NCBI GenBank assembly: GCA_029168955.1
Contig: JAPDOI010001345.1
Coordinates: 1-64,000 of the forward strand
Source of the DNA: Aplectana chamaeleonis
Taxonomy: Eukaryota > Nematoda > Chromadorea > Rhabditida > Cosmocercidae
Direction: 5' to 3'
DNA length: 64,000 nucleotides
This document shows, piece by piece, positions 58,201 to 64,000 of the stretch. The first letter of the stretch is position 1; the number at the start of each line of letters is the position of its first letter. The notes below the pieces were generated by a model. The model did no database searches, was not told where the DNA came from, and worked only from the letters and a program-made list of their open reading frames with translations. A program made the translations under genes and the position numbers.

Positions 58201-61200
58201 GAAGCCGTCACCAAAATCAACGCTGCAATGGGCGAGGACAGCGTTTCCTACCGCACGGTGGCCCGTTGGATCTCTCGCATCAAGGACGGAGATACTGGCT
58301 TGGAAGAGAAACAGACAAACTGCTGTGCTGCTTCTGGGACAAGCGCGGGATGCTCTACGACGAGTTGCTCCCTCAAGGGAAGACGGTCAGCGCTGCCGTG
58401 TACTTGGAGGTTGGAGGAATTGGCCATCGCCCTGCGAGAGAAGCGCCCAAGACGAGCTACGGTATACCTCCTTCACGATAATGCTCGACCCTACATCGCG
58501 AAGGAAACCCAATCCGAACTGCAGGAGCTGAACTGGCAAACGGTACCCCACCCGCCTTACTCTCCTGACCTTGCCCCTTCTGACTTCCACCTGTTTCGTC
58601 CCCTTAAGGCATTTCTGGCTAAAAATACTTTCGCTGATTATGATGCCATTGTGAAGGCTACTGGTGACTTCTTCGATTCCCAGTCTCCTGCTTTCTGGGA
58701 GAAAGGGATCAATGACCTGCCTGACAGGTGGATCGCTGTCATAGCTAATGAGGGAGACTATATTGTTGATTGAATTATAATGTTGAAAAAAGGAACTAAT
58801 CAATTTGAAAAACCTCAATAAAGTTGCCAAGACTTTTCGATCAGCGTGATATTTCCGTAGTTGACTCAACCACGTTTACGAAAGTGTATGCTGCCTTTAA
58901 GTGGTGATATCTTTTGCTGGTGGCATCAATTTCTCACGTTTCTAAGGAGTCTCAAGCCATCTACGCCATTTGCATTCTAAACGTGACACCTGCAGGTGCA
59001 GGAAATTTTCCTGATTGTTGGTTTCTCTAGGCATTTCGTTCAAGCTGATGAAGAACTATTTGAAGAAAAGCCGAGTGATATAGTGGCCACGTCGTCAGGG
59101 CACAGGTTTGTCCCGCAACCTCAACTATAGCTTGTGAGCACCTGCGAACACCTCAATTCTAGTTCCGAAATGGTACACGAGACTTCCTCCGACATGTACG
59201 ATTACGACTCGACTCCTTCTGCTGCGACACTTCTGGCGGAATCATCGGCGGCGGTTATGATTAACAGCGATGACTGTGATGATAAGGGGAAGATCGTACA
59301 GTTTAATGGAGATGCTCCTCAGGAGGATGGCTTGTTTGAATGTGAATCGTGCGCGATTTTGACCGAGAAAGTGAGCTACAGTTATCTTCTTATTTTCCTA
59401 GAGGGTACATATACTCTTATAAAGAGAACGTAGATAGATTCATGTTGGTTCCATCAGAAAGCCTACGTCGTTGGAAGCGCCGTGAACAAGCCAGAGAGAC
59501 TACTCGAGAAATCCTGAGTCTTAAGCCTGTTAATGCTCACCCCTACCAATAGCAGTATCGGTGTCCAAATCGGAGTCTATGAGGCCAACAGCCTAATCGA
59601 TTGCGATGTAGTGTGTCTACAATTCAACTCCGCATTGCCGTTCAGTTCGCAAAGTGCGCGCTGATTGCGAAAGAGCGCTGCGGCGCGGTCGCGAGTTTCC
59701 TCAGACATGGATGTGGAATCACCCGGGCGGTGGGATCACCCGGGCACCAAAGGCAAAAAAAACGCCCGGGTGATCCCACATCCCTGTCTGAGGATACTCG
59801 CAACCACGCCGCAGTACGCTTTCGCTATCAGCGCACACTTTGCGGACTGAACGGCAATGCGGAGTTGAACTGTACCTACCGGTCAATCCCTCATTTTCAA
59901 GTAGGACAAGTGGATTGAACCCTCATAGTTTTCATGGGGTTGTAGGGATCGATCGGTGAGTAGAGTGGTTACATAGCAGGCAATCAGGTACCAGGTTGTT
60001 CAATAAGCTTGGTCGTTCGATAAGAACACAATTTTATGCTTCAAAATACACTTTATTGTTCAGTATAATCTCCCTGAACATTAATATACTGGCTCCAACG
60101 ATCCTCCAATCTGTGGATCCCATCCCTGAAGTGAGAATCCGGAATGTCCGCAAAATACACTTCAACAGCCGTTATGACCTCTTCATTTGATGAAAAACGC
60201 TTGCCACGCATAAATTTTTTGAGTTCTGGAAACAAATGGAAGTCGCTGGGGGCCAAATCTGGTGAATACGGTGGATGCTTCAACAATTCGAATTCTAATT
60301 CGTGGATTTTAGCCATTGTCAAAATTCTTTTGTGACACGGTGCATTGTTGTGATGAAAAAGGATTTTTTTTTGAAAACCGGGTCTTTTTTCCACGATTTT
60401 TCTCTTCAACTGATCCAGAAGGTTGCAATAATATTCAGAATTCATTGTTTTACCAGTTTGCAAGTTATCCACAGACAAAATTCCTTTCGCATCCCAAAAA
60501 ATTGATGCCATAACCTTCTTGGCCGATTTCCGGACACGAACTCGTTTCGAAGCCGAACAACCAGGTTCACACCAATCTTTAGCCTCTTGTTTTGATTCAA
60601 AATCATGGTGATAGACCCAAGTCTCATCCATAGTGATGAATCGACGCACAAAATCTACTTTTTCCTTTTTTAAAACGCTCCAAATGTTGCTGAGAAAGTC
60701 GCATTTGAATGTGTTTTTGTTCCATTGTTAGCGAATGCGACACCCATTGTGCATACAGCTTTCTAAAGCCCAAAATTTCACTTAAATTACGGCTCACACT
60801 GCCTAATGAGATGTGTAGAGCCTCTACTAAATCTCTCTCAGTCAATAGACGATCTTCCAAAGCCATATTCTGTATTTTGGCTATAATTTCTGGTGTTGAT
60901 GCGCTTTTTGGACGTCCTTCACGTGGATCGTCTTCAAGGCTTGTACGAACACAATCAAATTCAGCAACCCATCTTTCTATTGTTCTAATTGTGGGTGAGC
61001 AATCATTATACACCATTAACATTCGTCCGTAAATTTCTTTTGGTGCACACCTTCCAAAAATAAGAATTTTATCACTGCACGATATTCAATTTTTCCATTG
61101 CTGTGACACGGCTACACGAATTGTAAATGGCTGGTAAACTTTGAAAGAATTGATAGATTGAAATGAATCTTCACATACGCTCATATGAAGAGCGTACCAG

Positions 61201-62140
61201 CAAAACAAAAAAATTGGACTAGTAGCAACGCCCTCTCTTATTGAACGACAAAACTTATTGAACAACCTGGTAGTTTATGTCATGGACTCTCTTTTGTGAG
61301 TGCTCTCATTGTTGAATATGGGTTGCATTCCTAAAGGCACGGGACACCCAGAAAATTATTTCTTAGGTTTCATCCTTATCTTGGAGAGGGTCACACTCTG
61401 ATCACAATGGTATTTCTGAAATCGTCCAAGACCAAATAAGAACGGAAATATGGCTCCTTGAAAATGCCTGTATTTTGAGGGTAAAATTTGGTGGACGAGT
61501 TGTCCCGGGCTCGTATTTGTCTTGATTCGCAGTCGCGGGAAGAGAGGAAAACAGGATGAGGAGGTAGATCGGAAAGGGATTGAAGAATGACGAATCGGTT
61601 CGAAATTATCCATCCATCTAGCTGCTATTGAGATCGAAAATCAGGAAGGGGGCCGGCCGGGCCTGTGGTGGTGGCTGGAGGGAGTCGGGCCCGCGGTGGT
61701 CGCTTATATCTCGTTTATTTTGTGGAGTTGAGATTTCGCATTTGGCACGTGTTATACAGGAGGGGTCTTCCACACAATTACACGAAAATCTCAAAATTCA
61801 GATCTGAGGGTGTACTGTGCCTTTAGGTCCCGCTGTCCACTATGTTGCTCGTAGAGGTGGGATGTATTGGTTGGCGGTCCAAGATTGCTCGAGTAGTGTT
61901 GATTGGCTCTATTTTCGGCCCCCTGCAACGACTGTGACGTTGCGCTAAAAGCCGAAGGAGTCTATTTACGTTCGCAACTCGACCATTTCTAAGCGGATAC
62001 GCTGTCTTTAAGTGCGCTAGCCTCAAGTAAGTGTTCAGGTCGTCGAACTCGAGGCTTCTTTGAAGGCTGCTCGCGAGAAGATCAAGGTGCTTCGGCAGTT
62101 GCAACTGTCCCACGATGCGGTGGATAAGGAAACGATATAA
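45964..62140 (+). CDS. Intact zinc-finger gene, copy D (11 exons, 490 aa predicted)
   Basis: Exons: 45964-46101, 46155-46261, 49418-49505, 51656-52033, 54648-54748, 56110-56182, 56233-56357, 57524-57601, 59031-59105, 59163-59370, 62039-62140. The total is 1473 nt with no frame break, and all phases match the paralogues. Finger 1: C6, C9, H22, H27. Module 1: C80 (SYRCNR), C105/C106 (KCCPAFLK), H128 and H131 (YCLFHAGH). Finger 2: C197, C200, H213, H218. Module 2: C269, C290, H312, H315 (FCLKHIGH). Then two acidic linkers, CESC (448-451) and a coiled coil (458-490). Family knowledge suggests DNA binding and dimerisation, but no function is known. Introns range from 50 to 3156 bp and hold many transposons, yet no exon is hit. 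The start is the first ATG, in frame with MECPIC, as in copy B. Confidence 0.78.
46407..47463. mobile_element. Minisatellite-containing foldback element H, copy 2
   Basis: Long inverted arms: left GGACGGGGTACAGGGTGGCG ... GCCAGCCGGCTGGCAGCAGT, right ACTGCTGCCAGCCGGCTGGC ... CCCCGTACTCCGTCCTCCCC. They enclose the 63 bp tandem array. It sits in intron b-c of copy D. No transposase. The terminal sequence is GC-rich and unlike the TTAA MITEs. Confidence 0.8.
46670..47165. repeat. 63 bp tandem repeat, about 8 units
   Basis: The unit contains TTTTCAAGGGGTTGGAACCC and GGGCGAGATTCTGACTTGAG. Starts at 46853, 46916 and 46979 show an exact 63 bp period. Because 63 is a multiple of three, long repetitive open frames appear on both strands (to 186 codons), but they are artefacts. 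Central units are nearly identical and outer ones diverged. Confidence 0.93.
47905..48181. mobile_element. Foldback MITE L, copy 3 (277 bp)
   Basis: Ends CTGTGCTTATCTGGGCCAAA and TTTGGCCGAGATAAGCACAG. The right flank is TA and the left flank TG. Inverted arms ACGCTTTGCGGCCGCACGC and complement. In intron b-c of copy D. Confidence 0.85.
48971..49365. mobile_element. Possible foldback element with GGTACGCCGCG termini
   Basis: TGGTACGCCGCGCGCGGCGG at 48971 is inverted at 49346-49365 (CCGCGCGCGGCGTACCA). A second GTGGTACGCCGCGACGC at 49312 makes a smaller inner hairpin. It lies just before exon c of copy D. Confidence 0.55.
49418..49505 (+). CDS. Copy D exon c (KCCPAFLK)
   Basis: 88 nt, the same length as in copy A. 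After the split Arg codon it reads VGGNKYSSRYRSSEVK and ends SVKCCPAFLK at a GTAATC donor. It provides the second Cys of module 1. Confidence 0.75.
49550..51591 (-). mobile_element. mariner relic in intron c-d of copy D, itself split by element J copy 2
   Basis: Termini TGGAACGTTTGTTGAAAA and TAAAAACGTTCCA are inverted, and the left flank is TA. On the minus strand, 51400-51150 gives an HTH region (EDFNVNQSTIARRLKLGKVW, LHELSDNNKTERIQI) and 50230-49620 gives NLVTGDESWLLF, WCVWWDR and RQPSKWEAVLEVN in broken frames. Both halves belong to one C. elegans-type mariner. Without it the intron would be about 110 bp. Confidence 0.82.
50270..51150. mobile_element. Element J copy 2: GGCGGATCGCTGGC-rich repeats, nested in mariner
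   Basis: Many units of GCGGGCGGATCGCTGGC in both orientations occur on either side of a unique block (CCCCTCAGCTGCCAAAAATT ... CGAAGTCACCTTGCAGG) that matches copy 1 near 41680-41740. It separates the HTH part from the catalytic part of the mariner. Confidence 0.75.
51656..52033 (+). CDS. Copy D exon d (HAGH ligands and finger 2)
   Basis: 378 nt, phase 0 at both ends. It begins ETVTDDGAVIVEYCLFHAGH, and a Glu/Ser-rich linker leads to HCPLCSSTMKQQEELVQHC and RDTH. It ends FDNEAGFQ. The acceptor is CATTCAG. Homologous along its length to copy A exon d (366 nt). Confidence 0.8.
52583..52772. mobile_element. Short foldback MITE (about 190 bp)
   Basis: ACGTTCCGCGTTC and GCCTCTTTCAGAGT on the left pair with ACTCTGAAACAGGC and GAACGCGGA on the right, with GATCGCCGCG / CGCGGCGACT further in. 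No target duplication was identified. Confidence 0.6.
53269..53727. mobile_element. TTAA MITE, AGGCATCG family, copy 2 (459 bp)
   Basis: Starts AGACATCGTTTGCGG after TTAA (53265-53268) and ends CGCTTGCGATGCCT before CTAA. Interior matches 13494-13964 in the same orientation. Confidence 0.85.
53759..54219. mobile_element. TTAA MITE, AGGCATCG family, copy 3 (461 bp), inverted next to copy 2
   Basis: Starts AGGCATCGCACGCGCAGAAA after TTAA (53755-53758) and ends GCGCGAACGATGCCT before TTAA (54220-54223). It is inverted relative to copy 2, 31 bp away, so together they form a palindrome of about 950 bp. Confidence 0.87.
54648..54748 (+). CDS. Copy D exon e (module 2 first Cys)
   Basis: 101 nt, the same length as copy A exon e. 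It reads AWKVDSERRSATKWAVE and ends LVYYQCSW across the intron. Acceptor TTTATAG, donor GTAGGT. The Arg of YRC is Gln here. Confidence 0.72.
55040..55740 (+). mobile_element. Jockey-like LINE 3' fragment in intron e-f of copy D
   Basis: The plus strand reads VQRVQNAALRIATGCARSS, HLHAETRVLPVKEHCQLQAQ and VKHPNHPSWRVLEP. After a frameshift near 55480 it reads LASLRCGHSTFLKSYVNRID, VCSDCGGPGHNTLHLFNCP and LVAQFLNL with a stop at 55737. This is the conserved C-terminus of jockey-like RT proteins and corresponds to the ends of the other LINEs here. TTAA-like ends near 54860 and 56030 suggest it may sit inside a MITE. Confidence 0.83.
56110..56357 (+). CDS. Copy D exons f and g (module 2 Cys and HIGH ligands, shortened g)
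   Basis: Exon f (73 nt) is SSRSRKRRPNPVYVRPRHC then TSFIQ. A 50 bp intron follows. Exon g (125 nt) is KFVANDGKILVKFCLKHIGH, then PEPVRVKRGSGELETPAVET, ending at a GTTTGTTTC donor as in A and C. It lacks the roughly 58-codon helical tail present in A and C. Confidence 0.77.
56804..56915. mobile_element. mariner left-end fragment
   Basis: CCAGGTTGTTCAATAAG and AAAATACACTTTGTTATTCA closely match the first 110 bp of the mariner at 59991. It stops abruptly at a GC-rich palindrome. Confidence 0.8.
56925..57180. repeat. GC-rich palindromic repeat (CGCTGCGG / GCACTATCGCGG)
   Basis: GCGATAGTGCCGCTTCGG at 56949 folds with CCGAAGCGGCACTATCGC at 56972. Imperfect GCGGTACTATCGC units continue to about 57150. 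Confidence 0.65.
57524..57601 (+). CDS. Copy D exon h0a (acidic linker 1)
   Basis: 78 nt with 1+75+2 phase, identical in length to copy C h0a. It reads PYVQPDEKPFGESQTADIAT and ends SETR. Acceptor TTTTTAG, donor GTTCG. Confidence 0.68.
57924..58896. mobile_element. Palindromic TTAA MITE, AGGCAGCATAC family, with mariner at its centre
   Basis: AGGCAGCATACACGCTCGTA on the left and ACGAAAGTGTATGCTGCCT on the right, with TCAA and TTAA flanks. Removing the mariner and one TA leaves about 93 bp, which is nearly all inverted repeat (CTACGGAAAT-TA-TTTCCGTAG at the middle). In intron h0a-h0b of copy D. Confidence 0.85.
57972..58849 (+). mobile_element. mariner, internally deleted (878 bp)
   Basis: The inverted ends contain GCTGATCGAAAAGTCTTGGCA, in shortened form at both sides, with TA on both sides. 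A 181-codon frame (58228-58773) joins the HTH end MGEDSVSYRTVARWISR to LLHDNARPYIAKETQ, PHPPYSPDLAPSDFHLF and INDLPDRWIAVI. The region with the first catalytic Asp is deleted and the middle is frameshifted, so it is non-autonomous. It is the empty-site reference for MITE 39652-40089. Confidence 0.88.
59031..59105 (+). CDS. Copy D exon h0b (acidic linker 2)
   Basis: 75 nt with 1+72+2 phase. It reads HFVQADEELFEEKPSDIVAT and ends SSGH plus a split codon. Only 57 bp of intron separates it from exon h. Confidence 0.68.
59163..59370 (+). CDS. Copy D exon h (CESC motif)
   Basis: 208 nt. Reads SEMVHETSSDMYDYDSTPSA, then AATLLAESSAAV, an acidic stretch and DGLFECESCAILTEK at a GTGAGC donor. The Cys pair is conserved in C (CESCVRLTEK) and lost in A. 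Confidence 0.77.
59620..59872. mobile_element. Foldback MITE (253 bp) in intron h-i of copy D
   Basis: CAATTCAACTCCGCATTGCC and GGCAATGCGGAGTTGAACTG bound a long hairpin, with inner GGATCACCCGGGC / GCCCGGGTGATCC. TA flanks at 59618-59619 and 59873-59874 suggest mobilisation by a Tc1/mariner transposase. Confidence 0.83.
59991..61270 (-). mobile_element. Full-length mariner (1280 bp), inactivated transposase
   Basis: Termini CCAGGTTGTTCAATAAG and CTTATTGAACAACCTGG, with TA at 59989-59990 and 61271-61272. The minus-strand transposase has YRAVIKFLFLEG and IRTIERWVAEF (HTH, 61090-60950), ITMDETWVYHHDFESKQEAK (first Asp), FHHNNAPCHK and HPPYSPDLAPSDFHLFPELK. Frameshifts lie near 61030 and near 60640 (poly-A run), and a third probably at the start. 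The second catalytic Asp (HDNAP) is Asn. Related to the irritans/SETMAR-type group. Confidence 0.93.
61335..61822. mobile_element. TTAA-type MITE, relative of 31058 element (488 bp)
   Basis: AGGCACGGGACACCCAG after CTAA, and CTGAGGGTGTACTGTGCCT before TTAG. Interior shared with 31058-31523: CTTATCTTGGAGAGGGTCAC, TCTGAAATCGTC, GGTGGACGAGTTGTCC. Confidence 0.7.
62039..62140 (+). CDS. Copy D exon i (coiled-coil C-terminus and stop)
   Basis: 34 codons with the TAA: VVELEASLKAAREKIKVLRQ, then LQLSHDAVDKETI. Same length and phase as copy C exon i. Leu/Val/Ile spacing fits a short coiled coil, so dimerisation is plausible. Confidence 0.78.
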   Translation, partial: VVELEASLKAAREKIKVLRQLQLSHDAVDKETI

Positions 62141-62396
62141 TGATCTGTTATTGAAGAGAATATCTATGATGATTACTAGCATAAGGAACACGTCATGCTT
62201 ACTTCCTGGTGCGCGTGACGGAAAGTATGAACTGTGCTAAGTTTCACAGATGGTGTCTCTCATTTTTGTAAATTTATGACGGGTATTCGTACTACAAAGA
62301 AAGTGGAGTTGAGATGTCGAGTGCATAATCATTGCAATTTTGGCTTTCTGCTGCCTCAAATGTCTCCTTATTTGCCATTCTGTTCAATTGTAGCGA

Positions 62397-62402
62397 AATA
62401 AA
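62397..62402 (+). terminator. Poly(A) signal AATAAA of copy D
   Basis: GAAATAAACAGTATTGATCA about 260 bp after the stop matches the copy C block, which supports homologous 3' UTR ends. Confidence 0.68.
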
Positions 62403-62459
62403 CAGTATTGATCATGGTTTTCAGTAGTTTTATTCTCACATAAGGTTTGTACAGAAACC

Positions 62460-62462
<3 letters not shown>

Positions 62463-62494
<32 letters not shown>
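62463..62494. repeat. (AT)n microsatellite
   Basis: About 16 AT dinucleotides just downstream of the copy D poly(A) signal. Confidence 0.95.
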
Positions 62495-62497
<3 letters not shown>

Positions 62498-62909
62498 TTT
62501 GCATATATCTGGTTAGTCGATGATTTGTAGCGAAAGGTCAATTTTTCCGGATGAAGGCGGACAGTAGTTCTTGCTGACGTAGTAGTTGTCCTCGGTTATG
62601 GAATGAAGAATGAATGCTACAGTATCGCTTTTGTCATAGGGACAAATTTGTTTTCAGATTTTTTTGAAGTTTCTCCCCGTTATTTAGCTGGAAGAAAATG
62701 CCTGAATGGGCTTCTTGGAATGACCTTCAAGTCAAAAGCCGCTCAGTAACCAGGAGGGCATGGTTTCACACTGTCTTTCTGTACACGAAATCAGAGGATG
62801 TGTGCTAGATAGATAATATATCTTCATTTTCATATTTGCAAAATGTTCAAGCAGGCTATGTCAACGAACTTAGAGGAGGACTGGAATAATTATAGGTCAG
62901 CTACAAATA

Positions 62910-63720
62910 CAGTGCGTTTCATTGTTTATGAACAACCTACTTTTCAACTATATTATTCTTCAGCTTGAAGCTGGGCATTTTTTACTAGTATGAGCGTAAT
63001 TAGGGTGTTGAAAAACCTGTATACACATGTCACCAGAATATTATCTCTTTGACAACTTTTTTTATAACAATTTATAACAAATTTGTCAATTTTTGACCGT
63101 TTCATTGTTTATGAACATTCAAGTTTCAAAACAATTCATTCTTCAAGCATAATAACTACGCACTAACTAGTAGTCTACATGAGCTCCATGTTTCATGGCT
63201 TCTTCAAAAAGCCGAGCTGGCATGCTCTTCGCTAGGTTACGCAGTGCCACGGCGTCGATTTCACTCCATACTTCGAGGAGCGAAGTTCTGAGCTCATCAA
63301 TTGAGTGAAATTGCTTGCAGTTGGCGTACACTTTGCGCACGATGATCCCCCACAGGTTCTCAATGGGGTTCAAGTCAAGGCTACATGCTGGCCAGTCCAT
63401 AACTTTGATTCTTTGCTCACGAAGCAAAGAGGAAGACGCTCTGCTACGGTGCACGCTTGCGTTATCCTGTTGAAATGAGAAGTTTCTCGGCCTGCAACCT
63501 CCCAAAAACGGCAGAAGGTGCTCCAACATTTCCTTATACTCATCTGAGTTCATGCGACAGTATACGAAGGTAAGGTCGAGCGTGTTCTCGCAACTAAATG
63601 CCCTCTTCACCATCAAAGAGCCACCGCCGAAGCTCCGCCTACCGAAGTACCTGGGCTCGTTCCTCAGGTCACGCCAGTAGGACCTCACATCATCAGGGCC
63701 CAGGGTTAGGCTCACGCTGT
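62910..63720 (-). mobile_element. Tc3-like transposon fragment
   Basis: Terminus CAGTGCGTTTCATTGTTTAT begins after TA (62908-62909), and a similar GACCGTTTCATTGTTTAT lies internally at 63097. The transposase frame (63167-63715) has YWRDLR, SFGGGSLMV, FSFQQDNASVHRS (second Asp) and DLNPIENLWGI (Glu). It ends MKHGAHVDY. The N-terminal part, including the first Asp, is missing or lies beyond a GGGGGCCG-rich junction at 63725. Confidence 0.88.
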
Positions 63721-64000
63721 GATGGTCGCAGAGGGGGGCCGCAGATTCGGACGTGAGGGAGAGGCAGGGGGCCGCACCTTTCGCTAGCTATCAGGCAAAA
63801 TCAACTGCTTTCCGACGATACAAAAGTTCGTGAAAATGAATAGAACAAAATTGTAATGAAAAAATAATTTCGAAATTAGTTTGGAATACAAAAATTACTT
63901 TAATTTATTCACAAAATTAACAAATTTCGCCATTTTTCTCATTTGGTACACTCACGACCCTTGGGAAGTCGTAAAACATGTATGCCGAAGAGAGAGGGCC
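63721..64000. other. Right edge, nothing recognised
   Basis: A direct repeat GGGGGGCCGCAGATTCGG / GGGGGCCGCACC marks the junction, followed by AT-rich sequence. The far end of the Tc3-like element is not visible. Confidence 0.4.

Overview
The window looks like animal, most probably nematode, nuclear DNA (established by inference, not by any species marker). Short 50-70 bp introns end in TTTCAG-like acceptors, the tRNA-Gln-like sequences have the usual metazoan sequence, and the transposons are Tc3-like, mariner, Penelope-like, CR1-like and jockey-like. There is no bacterial-type gene organisation. I cannot name the species.

The only host-type genes I can build are tandem paralogues on the + strand of one multi-exon zinc-finger gene. 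By matching exon sequence, exon length and intron phase between copies I find: copy A (exons 7507-19050, first two exons not found), copy B (19900-28178, several frameshifts and stops), copy C (33516-45188, 5' half missing) and copy D (45964-62140). Copy D is complete: 11 exons, 1473 nt, 490 codons plus stop, with no interruption. B and C may be one decayed gene with a repeated exon pair. The protein has two copies of a module (a CPxC...H...H finger followed by a YxC ... C-T/P-A/S-F ... C-x2-H-x-G-H zinc-binding region), then acidic linkers, a CESC motif and a C-terminal coiled coil. This resembles DNA-binding parts of uncharacterised invertebrate proteins and of MULE/FLYWCH/WRKY-GCM1-type proteins. 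The function is unknown.

Almost everything else is mobile DNA in the introns and flanks. By region: 1-3.2 kb, a jockey-like LINE (-) split by a TTAA MITE; 5.8-6.7 kb, a tandem repeat carrying tRNA-Gln-like sequences; 7.5-19.5 kb, copy A with a mariner relic and MITEs; 19.9-28.2 kb, copy B with LINE fragments in both orientations; 29.4-33 kb, a minisatellite foldback element and a MITE holding a CR1-like LINE; 33.5-45.4 kb, copy C, whose long intron holds a mariner that itself holds a Penelope-like element and a TTAA MITE; 46-62.4 kb, copy D with mariners, foldback elements and an inverted MITE pair; 62.9-63.7 kb, a Tc3-like transposase fragment.

The layout lets nested insertions be dated relative to each other. 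Comparing paralogues shows which introns were originally about 50-140 bp and were later enlarged by identifiable insertions. Several precise empty sites (a LINE reading frame restored across a TTAA, and a mariner copy without a MITE) define the insertions to the base.
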